A stretch of DNA of 64,000 nt from assembly GCF_910592395.1 (NCBI RefSeq), contig NC_088323.1:10589501-10653500 (forward strand), in the 5' to 3' direction. The notes below the pieces were generated by a model, which did not search any database, was not told where the DNA came from, and saw nothing but the letters and a program-made list of their open reading frames with translations. The stretch's first letter is position 1. The number at the start of each line of letters is the position of its first letter. Below are positions 1 to 12,660 of the stretch, one piece after another. A program made the translations under genes and the position numbers. This DNA is from Lineus longissimus (taxonomy: Eukaryota; Nemertea; Pilidiophora; Heteronemertea; Lineidae).

Positions 1-3000
1 CATAACCAACATCCGTTTTGCGCCACAAGTGTATAAGAATTGAAATATGATGAACGATTTTATTATCATTGTCTTTCCAATGAGAGTCAAATTTCTTTGC
101 TGATATTTTTTTGCACTTAAGAATGCGGTGTTCAAAAGTCATAACCAACATCCGTTATTCAACATCCTGTACCATAAATACATTATTGTTATCAGTGTTA
201 AAATTATAACCCCAAATCTTATTTATAATAACATCCATTAACCCTCTCCATTTAAATCATTCGGTTGCTTTTAGTTCCAGTGATTCAAAAGGTATCACTG
301 TTTTGTTTGGTATTAGTTAATCTGAAATATAATTTATCCCTACTTCCTTCCAATGTTTATAAAATATCATTTTTTGATTAATTTATTGTTCCATAAATAT
401 ATTTTTTAAGAAGGATTATCTTTGAGTTAAAGCTAATTAAATCACAGTTCGACTGTATCAAAATGTCTCAATTCCTGACCAGAAATAATCGAAAATTAGG
501 TTTTCTATTTCATATATTTCTATTTCATGTATTTATCTGGTATTTCAATTGCACCACAAGTGTATAAGAATTGAAATATGATGAACGATTTTATAATTAT
601 TGTCTTTCCAATGAGAGTCAAATTTCTTTGCTGATATTTTTTTGCACTTAAGAATGCGGTGTTCAAAAGTCATAACCAACATCCGTTATTCAACATCCTG
701 TACCATAAATACATTATTGTTATCAGTGTTAAAATCATAACCCCAAATCTTATTTATAATAACATCCATTAACCCTCTCCATTGAAACCATTCGGTTGCT
801 TTTAGTCCCAGTGATTCAAAAGGTATCACTGTTTTGTCTGGTCTTACTAAATCTGAAATATAATTTATCCCTACTTTCTTCCAATGTTTATAAAAGATCA
901 TTCTTTGATTAATTTAATGTTCCACAAATATGTTTTTTGAGAAGAATTATCTTTAAGTTTAAAGCTAAATAAATCACAGTTCGACTGTATCAAAATGTCT
1001 TAATCAATATTCTTTCCTGACCAGAAATAATCGAAAATTAGGTTTTCTATTTCATATATTTCTATTTCATGTATTTATCTGGTATTTCAATTGCTCCACA
1101 AGTGTATAAGAATTCATATATAATATATGATGAACGATTTTATAATTATTGTCTTTCTAATGAGAGTCAAATTTCTTTGCTTCCAACTATTTTAATATAT
1201 TTTTACACTTAAGAATGCGGTGTTCAAAAGTCATAACCAACATCCGTTATTCAACATCCTGTACCATAAATACATTATTGTTATCAGTGTTAAAATTATA
1301 ACCCCAAATCTTATTTATAATAACATCCATTAACCCTCTCCATTTAAATCATTCGGTTGCTTTTAGTTCCAGTGATTCAAAAGGTATCACTGTTTTGTTT
1401 GGTATTAGTTAATCTGAAATATAATTTATCCCTACTTCCTTCCAATGTTTATAAAATATCATTCTTTGATTAATTTATTGTTCCATAAATATGTTTTTTA
1501 AGAAGGATTATCTTTGAGTTAAAGCTAATTAAATCACAGTTCGACTGTATCAAAATGTCTCAATTCCTGACCAGAAATAATCGACAATTAGGTTTTCTAT
1601 TTCATATATTTCTATTTCATGTATTTATTTGGTATTTCAATTGCGCCACAAGTGTATAAGAATTGAAATATGATGAACGATTTTATAATTATTGTCTTTC
1701 CAATGAGAGTCAAATTTCTTTGCTGATATTTTTTTGCACTTAAGAATGCGGTGTTCAAAAGTCATAACCAACATCCGTTATTCAATATCCTGTACCATAA
1801 ATACATTATTGTTATCAGTGTTAAAATTATAACCCCAAATCTTAATTATAATAACATCCATTAACCCTCTCCATTGAAACCATTCGGTTGCTTTTAGTCC
1901 CAGTGATTCAAAAGGTATCACTGTTTTGTCTGGTCTTAGTAAATCTGAAATATAATTTATCCCTACTTTCTTCCAATGTTTATAAAAGATCATTCTTTGA
2001 TTAATTTATTGTTCCACAAATATGTTTTTTGAGAAGGATTATCTTTGAGTTAAAGCTAATTAGATCACAGTTCGACTGTATCAAAATGTCTCAATTCCTG
2101 ACCAGAAATAATCGAAAATTAGGTTTTCTATTTCATATATTTCTATTTCATGTATTTATCTGGTATTTCAATTGCACCACAAGTGTATAAGAATTGAAAT
2201 ATGATGAACGATTTTATAATTATTGTCTTTCCAATGAGAGTCAAATTTCTTTGCTGATATTTTTTTGCACTTAAGAATGCGGTGTTCAAAAGTCATAACC
2301 AACATCCGTTATTCAACATCCTGTACCATAAATACATTATTGTTATCAGTGTTAAAATCATAACCCCAAATCTTATTTATAATAACATCCATTAACCCTC
2401 TCCATTTAAACCATTCGGTTGCTTTTAGTCCCAGTGATTCAAAAGGTATCACTGTTTTGTCTGGTCTTACTAAATCTGAAATATAATTTATCCCTACTTT
2501 CTTCCAATGTTTATAAAAGATCATTCTTTGATTAATTTAATGTTCCACAAATATGTTTTTTGAGAAGAATTATCTTTAAGTTTAAAGCTAAATAAATCAC
2601 AGTTCGACTGTATCAAAATGTCTAAATCAATATTCTTTCCTGACCAGAAATAATCGAAAATTAGGTTTTCTATTTCATATATTTCTATTTCATGTATTTA
2701 TCTGGTATTTCAATTGCTCCACAAGTGTATAAGAATTGATATAATATATGATGAACGATTTTATAATTATTGTCTTTCTAATGAGAGTCAAATTTCTTTG
2801 CTTCCAATTATTTTAATATATTTTTACACTTAAGAATGCGGTGTTCAAAAGTCATAACCAACATCCGTTATTCAACATCCTGTACCATAAATACATTATT
2901 GTTATCAGTGTTAAAATTATAACCCCAAATCTTATTTATAATAACATCCATTAACCCTCTCCATTTAAATCATTCGGTTGCTTTTAGTTCCAGTGATTCA

Positions 3001-6000
3001 AAAGGTATCACTGTTTTGTTTGGTATTAGTTAATCTGAAATATAATTTATCCCTACTTCCTTCCAATGTTTATAAAATATCATTCTTTGATTAATTTATT
3101 GTTCCATAAATATGTTTTTTAAGAAGGATTATCTTTGAGTTAAAGCTAATTAAATCACAGTTCGACTGTATCAAAATGTCTCAATTCCTGACCAGAAATA
3201 ATCGACAATTAGGTTTTCTATTTCATATATTTCTATTTCATGTATTTATTTGGTATTTCAATTGCGCCACAAGTGTATAAGAATTGAAATATGATGAACG
3301 ATTTTATAATTATTGTCTTTCCAATGAGAGTCAAATTTCTTTGCTGATATTTTTTTGCACTTAAGAATGCGGTGTTCAAAAGTCATAACCAACATCCGTT
3401 ATTCAACATCCTGTACCATCAATACATTATTGTTATCAGTGTTAAAATTATAACCCCAAATCTTATTTATAATAACATCCATTAACCCTCTCCATTTAAA
3501 TCATTCGGTTGCTTTTAGTTCCAGTGATTCAAAAGGTATCACTGTTTTGTTTGGTATTAGTTAATCTGAAATATAATTTATCCCTACTTCCTCTCAATAT
3601 TTATAAAATATCATTCTTTGATTAATTTATTGTTCCATAAATATGTTTTTTAAGAAGGATTATCTTTGAGTTAAAGCTAATTAAATCACAGTTCGACTGT
3701 ATCAAAATGTCTCAATTCCTGACCAGAAATAATCGACAATTAGGTTTTCTATTTCATATATTTCTATTTCATGTATTTATTTGGTATTTCAATTGCGCCA
3801 CAAGTGTATAAGAATTGAAATATGATGAACGATTTTATAATTATTGTCTTTCCAATGAGAGTCAAATTTCTTTGCTGATATTTTTTTGCACTTAAGAATG
3901 CGGTGTTCAAAAGTCATAACCAACATCCGTTATTCAACATCCTGTACCATCAATACATTATTGTTATCAGTGTTAAAATTATAACCCCAAATCTTATTTA
4001 TAATAACATCCATTAACCCTCTCCATTTAAATCATTCGGTTGCTTTTAGTTCCAGTGATTCAAAAGGTATCACTGTTTTGTTTGGTATTAGTTAATCTGA
4101 AATATAATTTATCCCTACTTCCTCTCAATATTTATAAAATATCATTCTTTGATTAATTTATTGTTCCATAAATATGTTTTTAAGAAGGATTATCTTTGAG
4201 TTAAAGCTAATTAAATCACAGTTCGACTGTATCAAAATGTCTCAATTCCTGACCAGAAATAATCGACAATTAGGTTTTCTATTTCATATATTTCTATTTC
4301 ATATATTTATTTGGTATTTCAATTGCGCCACAAGTGTATAAGAATTGAAATATGATGAACGATTTTATAATTATTGTCTTTCCAATGAGAGTCAAATTTC
4401 TTTGCTGATATTTTTTTGCACTTAAGAATGCGGTGTTCAAAAGTCATAACCAACATCCGTTATTCAACATCCTGTACCATCAATACATTATTGTTATCAG
4501 TGTTAAAATTATAACCCCAAATCTTATTTATAATAACATCCATTAACCCTCTCCATTTAAATCATTCGGTTGCTTTTAGTTCCAGTGATTCAAAAGGTAT
4601 CACTGTTTTGTTTGGTATTAGTTAATCTGAAATATAATTTATCCCTACTTCCTCTCAATATTTATAAAATATCATTCTTTGATTAATTTATTGTTCCATA
4701 AATATGTTTTTTAAGAAGGATTATCTTTGAGTTAAAGCTAATTAAATCACAGTTCGACTGTATCAAAATGTCTCAATTCCTGACCAGAAATAATCGACAA
4801 TTAGGTTTTCTATTTCATATATTTCTATTTCATGTATTTATTTGGTATTTCAATTGCGCCACAAGTGTATAAGAATTGAAATATGATGAACGATTTTATA
4901 ATTATTGTCTTTCCAATGAGAGTCAAATTTCTTTGCTGATATTTTTTTGCACTTAAGAATGCGGTGTTCAAAAGTCATAACCAACATCCGTTATTCAACA
5001 TCCTGTACCATAAATACATTATTGTTATCAGTGTTAAAATCATAACCCCAAATCTTATTTATAATAACATCCATTAACCCTCTCCATTGAAACCATTCGG
5101 TTGCTTTTAGTCCCAGTGATTCAAAAGGTATCACTGTTTTGTCTGGTCTTACTAAATCTGAAATATAATTTATCCCTACTTTCTTCCAATGTTTATAAAA
5201 GATCATTCTTTGATTAATTTAATGTTCCACAAATATGTTTTTTGAGAAGAATTATCTTTAAGTTTAAAGCTAAATAAATCACAGTTCGACTGTATCAAAA
5301 TGTCTAAATCAATATTCTTTCCTGACCAGAAATAATCGAAAATTAGGTTTTCTATTTCATATATTTCTATTTCATGTATTTATCTGGTATTTCAATTGCT
5401 CCACAAGTGTATAAGAATTGATATAATATATGATGAACGATTTTATAATTATTGTCTTTCTAATGAGAGTCAAATTTCTTTGCTTCCAATTATTTTAATA
5501 TATTTTTACACTTAAGAATGCGGTGTTCAAAAGTCATAACCAACATCCGTTATTCAATATCCTGTACCATAAATACATTATTGTTATCAGTGTTAAAATT
5601 ATAACCCCAAATCTTAATTTTATAACATCCATTAACCCTTTCATTGAAACCATTCGGTTGCTTTTAGTCCCAGTGATTCAAAAGGTATCACTGTTTTGTC
5701 TGGTCTTAGTAAATCTGAAATATAATTTATCCCTACTTTCTTCCAATGTTTATAAAAGATCATTCTTTGATTAATTTATTGTTCCATAAATATGTTTTTT
5801 GAGAAGGATTATCTTTGAGTTAAAGCTAATTAGATCACAGTTCGACTGTATCAAAATGTCTCAATTCCTGACCAGAAATAATCGAAAATTAGGTTTTCTA
5901 TTTCATATATTTCTATTTCATGTATTTATCTGGTATTTCAATTGCACCACAAGTGTATAAGAATTGAAATATGATGAACGATTTTATAATTATTGTCTTT

Positions 6001-6048
6001 CCAATGAGAGTCAAATTTCTTTGCTGATATTTTTTTGCACTTAAGAAT

Positions 6049-6190
6049 GCGGTGTTCAAAAGTCATAACCAACATCCGTTTTGCGCCACAAGTGTATAAG
6101 AATTGAAATATGATGAACGATTTTTTATAATTATTGTCTTTCCAATGAGAGTCAAATTTCTTTGCTGATATTTTTTTGCACTTAAGAATG
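6049..6190 (-). repeat. Truncated 141-bp satellite monomer
   Basis: Two marker phrases lie only 141 bp apart here because the sequence jumps from aaccaacatccgtt directly to ttgcgccacaag, removing about 390 bp of a monomer. The same deletion junction forms the first 30 bases of the window. A junction this specific present twice 6,063 bp apart shows that the deleted monomer was itself copied as part of a larger block. Confidence 0.8.
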
Positions 6191-8345
6191 CGGTGTTCAA
6201 AAGTCATAACCAACATCCGTTATTCAACATCCTGTACCATCAATACATTATTGTTATCAGTGTTAAAATTATAACCCCAAATCTTATTTATAATAACATC
6301 CATTAACCCTCTCCATTTAAATCATTCGGTTGCTTTTAGTTCCAGTGATTCAAAAGGTATCACTGTTTTGTTTGGTATTAGTTAATCTGAAATATAATTT
6401 ATCCCTACTTCCTCTCAATGTTTATAAAATATCATTCTTTGATTAATTTATTGTTCCATAAATATGTTTTTTAAGAAGGATTATCTTTGAGTTAAAGCTA
6501 ATTAAATCACAGTTCGACTGTATCAAAATGTCTCAATTCCTGACCAGAAATAATCGACAATTAGGTTTTCTATTTCATATATTTCTATTTCATGTATTTA
6601 TTTGGTATTTCAATTGCGCCACAAGTGTATAAGAATTGAAATATGATGAACGATTTTATAATTATTGTCTTTCCAATGAGAGTCAAATTTCTTTGCTGAT
6701 ATTTTTTTGCACTTAAGAATGCGGTGTTCAAAAGTCATAACCAACATCCGTTATTCAATATCCTGTACCATAAATACATTATTGTTATCAGTGTTAAAAT
6801 TATAACCCCAAATCTTAATTATAATAACATCCATTAACCCTCTCCATTGAAACCATTCGGTTGCTTTTAGTCCCAGTGATTCAAAAGGTATCACTGTTTT
6901 GTCTGGTCTTAGTAAATCTGAAATATAATTTATCCCTACTTTCTTCCAATGTTTATAAAAGATCATTCTTTGATTAATTTATTGCTCCACAAATATGTTT
7001 TTTGAGAAGGATTATCTTTGAGTTAAAGCTAATTAGATCACAGTTCGACTGTATCAAAATGTCTCAATTCCTGACCAGAAATAATCGAAAATTAGGTTTT
7101 CTATTTCATATATTTCTATTTCATGTATTTATCTGGTATTTCAATTGCACCACAAGTGTATAAGAATTGAAATATGATGAACGATTTTATAATTATTGTC
7201 TTTCCAATGAGAGTCAAATTTCTTTGCTGATATTTTTTTGCACTTAAGAATGCGGTGTTCAAAAGTCATAACCAACATCCGTTATTCAACATCCTGTACC
7301 ATAAATACATTAATGTTATCAGTGTTAAAATTATAACCCCAAATCTTATTTATAATAACATCCATTAACCCTCTCCATTGAAACCATTCGGTTGCTTTTA
7401 GTCCCAGTGATTCAAAAGGTATCACTGTTTTGTCTGGTCATACTAAATATAATTTATCCCTACTTTCTTCCAATGTTTATAAAAGATCATTCTTTGATTA
7501 ATTTATTGTTCCACAAATATGTTTTTTGAGAAGAATTATCTTTAAGTTTAAAGCTAAATAAATCACAGTTCGACTATATCAAAATGTCTAAATCAATATT
7601 CTTTCCTGACCAGAAATAATCGAAAATTAGGTTTTCTATTTCATATATTTCTATTTCATGTATTTATCTGGTATTTCAATTGCTCCAAAAGTGTATAAGA
7701 ATTGATATAATATATGATGAACGATTTTATAATTATTGTCTTTCTAATGAGAGTCAAATTTCTTTGCTTCCAATTATTTAATATATTTTTACACTTAAGA
7801 ATGCGGTGTTCAAAAGTCATAACCAACATCCGTTATTCAACATCCTGTACCATAAATACATTATTGTTATCAGTGTTAAAATTATAACCCCAAATCTTAT
7901 TTATAATAACATCCATTAACCCTCTCCATTTAAATTATTCGGTTGCTTTTAGTTCCAGTGATTCAAAAGGTATCACTGTTTTGTTTGGTCTTAGTAAATC
8001 TACTTTCTTCCCATGTTTATAAAAGATCATTCTTTGATTAATTTATTGTTCCATAAATATGTTTTTTAAGAAGGATTATCTTTGAGTTAAAGCTAATTAA
8101 ATCACAGTTCGACTGTATCAAAATGTCTCAATTCCTGACCAGAAATAATCGAAAATTAGGTTTTCTATTTCATATATTTCTATTTCATGTATTTATTTTG
8201 TATTTCAATTGCGCCACAAGTGTATAAGAATTGAAATATGATGAACGATTTTATAATTATTGTCTTTCCAATGAGAGTCAAATTTCTTTGCTGATATTTT
8301 TTTGCACTTAAGAATGCGGTGTTCAAAAGTCATAACCAACATCCG

Positions 8346-8645
8346 TTATTCAACATCCTGTACCATGAATACATTATTGTTATCAGTGTTAAAATTATAA
8401 CCCCAAATCTTATTTATAATAACATCCATTAACCCTCTCCATTGAAACCATTCGGTTGCTTTTTGTCCCAGTGATTCAAGAGGTATCACTGTTTTGTTTG
8501 GTCTTAGTAAATCTACTTTCTTCCCATGTTTATAAAAGATCATTCTTTGTTTAATTTTGATTAATTTTATGTACCATAAATATGCTCTTTGAGAAGGATT
8601 ATCTCTAAGTTTAAATCTAATTAAATCACAGTTCGACTGTATCAA
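8346..8645 (-). pseudogene. Divergent edge monomer with 99-aa open LINE ORF2 fragment
   Basis: This is the innermost nearly complete monomer of the left array. It stays open for 99 aa, starting in the segment that reads QSNCDLIRFKLRDNPSQRAYLWY and ending NNVFMVQDVE. It differs from interior monomers by gattcaagagg in place of gattcaaaagg and by a short deletion giving KHGKKVDLLRPNKT. Array edges usually hold older monomers that escape homogenisation, so this copy may be closer to the source retrotransposon. There is no evidence that it is expressed. Confidence 0.6.
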
Positions 8646-8956
8646 ATGTCTAAATCAATATCTTTTCCTGACCAGAAATAATGGGAAATTAGGTTTTCTA
8701 TTTCATGTTTTCTATTAAATGCATTATTCTGGTATGTCAAGGGCTCCACAAGTGTATAAGAATTGAGATATGATGAACGATTTTATAATTATTGTCTTTC
8801 CAATGAAATTTCTTTGCTGACATTTTTTGCACTGAAGAATGCGGTGTTCAAAAGTTATAACCAACATCCGTTATTCAACATCCTGTAACCATAAATACAT
8901 TATTGTTAAAGCTAATTAAATCACAGTTCGACTATATCAAAATCTCTAAATCAAGA

Positions 8957-10043
8957 GTGACATACTGTAGTGACACCTTTTCTTCTTCTTCTTCTGCGTT
9001 GGCGTTTGGTCGCCGAGTCCACATTCGCAGGAAGCAGTTGGCCCAAGTGTCTTCAGGTGCTGGTGGAGTTTGCAGTGCCCTGTACGGAGTCGATAGATGG
9101 AGACTTGACCTTTTCTGTGTCAAGTTGGCCTTTTCAGTGTCAAGTTGGTGGATGCTGTCTTTCCATGGCTGATTCCCATCAGTGTCGTCTCTCCATTGGT
9201 TTTTCAGCTTCGTCTTGAGTAATGTTTTTGATTTCTGGTAGGTCATTGTGGTTTTTTTTTGGTGCTGGTATCCATTGGAGGACTACTCTTCTGTCTTGAA
9301 GAAGATACTCAGGATCTTCAGTAGAGTTGAGTAGATCTCAGGTAAGTTGGTCTGATGTTGCAGCCATAAGGGCCTGTAATGGTACTAATGCGGACAGTGT
9401 CGGTCAGCAAGACGAGATTGTCTGCTACATCTTCTTTGGTGGTGATCAGATAGTCAGTGGCCGAGGTTAGCGCTTGCATCTCAGCTCTGTAGTTTGAGGA
9501 GAGAATGCCGGATGGTACGGATATGGAATGGGAGCTTCTCTCTTTGAATTTGATAAACCACCACTTCCTCCATTGCTAACTGCATTTTGAGATGAGCCAC
9601 CTGTAATGGTACTAATGCGGACAGTGTCGGTCAGCAAGACGAGATTGTCTGCTACATCTTCTTTGGTGGTGATCAGATAGTCAGTGGCTGAGGTTGCATC
9701 TCAGCTCTGTAGTTTGAGGAGAGAATGCCGGATGGTACGGATATGGAATGGGAGCTTGTCTCTTTGAATTTGATAAACCACCACTTCCTCCATTCCTAAC
9801 TGCATTCTGAGATGAGCCATCTGTATAGACGTGTGTCCACTGCATAGCGTATCGAGGCACATATCAATAGTCGCGAGCCACGTGCTTGCAGGCGCTGCCT
9901 CCTTTGCCTTATTGAGCCAATCATATAACATATGTGATGCTGACTATAATGTGGAAGTATTGTCCTTTGCAGGATTGGGGGTACGGTTCACTTGAATAAG
10001 ACAAGATGTAAACAATGCAAGTTTGATAAAGGAAGCAATTACC
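8957..10043 (-). mobile_element. RNase H LINE 3' fragment, left copy L4
   Basis: This is a minus-strand copy whose 3' end is marked by a (TTC)n tract at about 8984-8996, which reads (GAA)n on the coding strand. Its translated pieces match the other copies: the RNase H region around 9701-9931 and the C-terminal segment around 8932-9246. Part of the RNase H region is duplicated inside the copy: the stretch from gtaatggtactaatgcgg occurs near 9377 and again near 9602. Frameshifts break every reading frame. The outer side joins directly to satellite at 8956. Confidence 0.8.
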
Positions 10044-10845
10044 GTTGACATACTGTAGTGACACCTTTTCTTCTTCTTCTTCTGCGTTGGCGTTTGGTCG
10101 CCGAGTCCACATTCGCAGGAAGCAGTTGGCCCAAGTGTCTTCAGGTGCTGGTGGAGTTTGCAGTGCCCTTGTACGGAGTCGATAGATGGAGACTTGACCT
10201 TTTCTGTGTCAAGCTGGCCTTTTCAGTGTCAAGTTGGTGGATGCTGTCTATCCATGGCTGATTGCCATCAGTGTCGTCTCTCCATTGGTTTTTCAGTCTT
10301 GAGTAATGTTTTTGATTCCTGGTAGGTCATTGTGGTTTTTGTTTGGTGCTGGTATCCATTGGAGGGAGGACTACTCTTCTGTCTTGAAGAAGATACTCAG
10401 GATCTTCAGTAGAGTTGAGTAGATCTCAGGTAAGTTGGTCTGATGTTGCAGCCATAGGGGCCTGTAATTGTACTAATGCGGACAGTGTCGGTCAGCAAGA
10501 CGAGATTGTCTGCTACATCTTCTTTGGTGGTGATCAGATAGTCAGTGGCTGAGGTTGCATCTCAGCTCTGTAGTTTGTGGAGAGAATGCCGGATGGTACG
10601 GATATGGAATGGGAGCTTGTCTCTTTGAATTTGATAAACCACCATTTCCTCCATTCCTAACTGCATTCTGAGATGAGCCATCTGTATAGACCTGTGTCCA
10701 CTGCATAGCGTATCGAGGCACATATCAATATTCGCGAGCCACGTGCTTGCAAGCGCCGCCTCCTTTGCCTTATTGAGCCAATCATATAACATATGTGATG
10801 TTTTACCAGACTATAATGTGGAAGTATTGTCATTGGCCAAGTTGG
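10044..10845 (-). mobile_element. RNase H LINE 3' fragment, left copy L3
   Basis: This repeats the L4 unit about 1,082 bp further on, with a (TTC)n tail at about 10066-10082. The RNase H portion (10562-10792, minus) is read in a shifted frame that begins MLYDWLNKAKEA, so the catalytic TDGSS frame is lost. The copy runs head to tail into L2 near 10845, where the upstream sequence of L3 is fused directly to the 3' Cys-rich part of L2. Confidence 0.75.
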
Positions 10846-11740
10846 ATGGAGCCCAAGTCTCTTCAGGTGCTGGTGGAGTTTGCAGTGCCCTGTACGGAGT
10901 CGATGGAAGGAGACTTGGCCTCTTCTGTGTCAAGTTGGCCTTTTCAGTGTCAAGTTGGTGGATGCTGTCTTTCCATGGCTGATTCCCATCAGTGTTGTCT
11001 CTCCATTGGTTTTTCAGCTATTCTTGAGTAATGTTTTTGATTCCCGGTAGGTCAATCTGGTTTTGTTTGGTGCTGCTTGCTGGTTTCCTTCGCCAATTTA
11101 TCTGCCCGTCCTATTTCTGGTGAACTATGTGAACTGGTATCCATTTGGAGGACTACTCTTCTGTCTTGAAGAAGACTACTCAGGATCTTCAGTAGATTCT
11201 CTATCAGTTGGTCTGATGTTGCAGCCATAATGGCCTGTAATGTGGACAGTGTCGGTCAGCAAGACGAGATTGTCTTCTACATCTTCTTTGGTGGTGATCA
11301 GATAGTCAGTGGCCGAGGTTAGCGCTTGCATCTCAACTCTGTAGTTTAAGCTAAGAATGCCGGATGGTACGAATATGGAGTGGGAGCTTCTGTCTTGGAA
11401 ATTGATTAAAACACCACTTCCTCCATTGCTAACTGCATTCTGAGATGAGCCATCTGTATAGACGTGTGTCCAAAGCATGTCCACAGCATAGCGTGTCGAC
11501 AGAATAGTATCGAGCCATCTGTATTGACGTGCGTCCGCAGCAAAGCGTATCGAGGCTGGTATGCACATATCAATATTCGCGAGCCTGCAAGCGCCGCCTC
11601 CTTTGCCTTAGTGAGAGTAACATATGTGATGTTTTACTAGACTATAATGTTGAAGTATTGTCCTTTAGGGGTACGGTTTAAGACCAGATGTAAACAATGC
11701 CAGTTTGATAAAAGAAGCAATTACACTGTTTAACCCGTTG
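10846..11740 (-). mobile_element. RNase H LINE 3' fragment, left copy L2 with best-preserved RNase H core
   Basis: The reading frame 11568-11176 (130 aa) holds most of a type I RNase H fold: YTDGSSQN with Asp39, NYRVEMQAL with Glu79 and VLLTDT with Asp106, which are the first three acidic residues of the DEDD catalytic set. After residue 106 the frame shifts, so the last Asp (GNxxAD) is in another frame. The family is the RNase H-containing LINEs (I-type group), in which RNase H follows the reverse transcriptase and is followed by a small Cys motif. The copy is not functional as it stands. Confidence 0.8.
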
Positions 11741-12435
11741 ACATGAAGGTGACAGCACCATACTGTAGTGACTCTTAAAGGGGCACTGGGGACACTACAT
11801 GCGTTCAGATTTTCATAACCATTATAACCTGTCTTCTTTTCATCACTGGGACATTCCTGCCTATGCCTTGGTCGCCGAGTCCACATTCGCAGTAAGCAGT
11901 TGGATGGAGCCCAAGTGTCTTCAGGTGCTGGTGGAGTTTGCAGTGCCCTGTACGGAGTCGATAGATGGAGACTTCGCCTTTTCTCTGGATGCTGTCGTCT
12001 CTCCATTGGTTTTTCAGCTTCGTCTCGAGTGATGTTTTTGATTCGCGGTGGTTTTTGTTTGGTGCTGCTGCTGCTTCCTTCGCCAATTGATCTGCCCGTC
12101 CATTTCCTGGTACTCCTACTTGAGCTGGTATCCACTGGTATCCATTGGAGAACTACTCTTCTGTCTTGAAGAAGACTAATCAGGATCTTCAGTAGATTCT
12201 CCGTGAGTTGGTCTGATGTTGCAGCCTTAAGGGCCAGTAATGCGCCAGTCTCGGTCAGCAATTCTCATATATGTTCTTGGGTGGAGATCAGATAGCAGTG
12301 GCTGAGGTTAGCGCTTGCATCTTAGCTGTAGTTTGAGGAGAGAATATGGAATGGGAGCTTCTGCTTGGAGTTTGATAAACCACCACTTCCTCCATTCATT
12401 CTGAGATGAGCCATCTGTATAGACGTGTGGAAATA
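11741..12435 (-). mobile_element. RNase H LINE 3' fragment, left copy L1 with C-terminal Cys motif
   Basis: The minus frame 12086-11805 reads YRLRTGHCKLHQHL, then a CECG motif. This is the conserved tail downstream of RNase H in I-type LINEs (LRTGH followed by C-x-C and a distal C). Overlapping frames encode the end of RNase H around 12261-12140 (SLLQDRRVVLQWIPVD). The RNase H start at 12435-12300 is truncated and shifted. On its inner side the match to other copies stops at about 12435, just upstream of the catgtctatacagatggctc-like phrase. Confidence 0.75.
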
Positions 12436-12660
12436 CTTTCTGTCTATCATCTCGAGCGTGAGTGCCTTCTGGACTTCTGGAGTCTGTGTTCATTTTTCCT
12501 CGAGGCTTGGACCATGGGAAGATTACGTTCCCTTGACCAGTTGGAGATTGTGAGGTCTTCGCATAGATCAGGTTCGCTTTCCAGTACGTCCTGATGTTCC
12601 TTTTCCAGGGCCTTTGTGATGGTGTTGATGCTCTTGCGTTTCAGCCTCGTCATCTCCCTT
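12436..12660 (-). pseudogene. Possible LINE linker or unknown 68-aa open frame
   Basis: The minus frame 12653-12447 encodes 68 aa rich in basic residues, beginning MTRLKRKSINTITKALEKEH. It lies directly upstream of the RNase H fragment L1, so it may be the linker between reverse transcriptase and RNase H. It could instead belong to the inverted repeat, because the sequence for KRKSINTITKA recurs inverted at about 19228-19258. I do not recognise a domain. Confidence 0.35.

Larger units (their letters stand above)
1..8956 (-). repeat. Left satellite array, ~530-560 bp monomers derived from a LINE ORF2 fragment
   Basis: The phrase gcggtgttcaaaagtcataa recurs near 125, 656, 1217, 1748, 2279, 2838, 3369, 3900, 4430, 4961, 5520, 6049, 6190, 6721, 7252, 7803, 8316 and 8841, giving spacings of mostly 530-531 bp with 551-561 bp variants. 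The coding sense is minus. Open monomers (686-901, 1778-1993, 2309-2524, 4991-5206, 6751-6966) encode a 71-aa segment containing YKHWKKVGINYISDLL and ATEWFQWRGLMDVI, which resembles the region after the reverse transcriptase in L1/Tx1-type ORF2 proteins (typically W-x-K-x-GI-x-x-I-x-DLL). Other monomers carry an in-frame stop where gatttac has become gattaac. Monomer order is not random: the VR-type open monomers lie 1,623 bp apart (686, 2309) and then 2,682 bp apart (4991), which is one three-monomer unit plus two extra monomers. The array continues beyond the left edge. Confidence 0.93.

Noticed and set aside
8903-12169. Plus-strand frames over the left LINE array, such as those reading LLLLLRWRLVAESTFAGS
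   Set aside because: They are antisense to the RNase H LINE fragments and the (TTC)n tail. The minus strand carries the recognisable protein.
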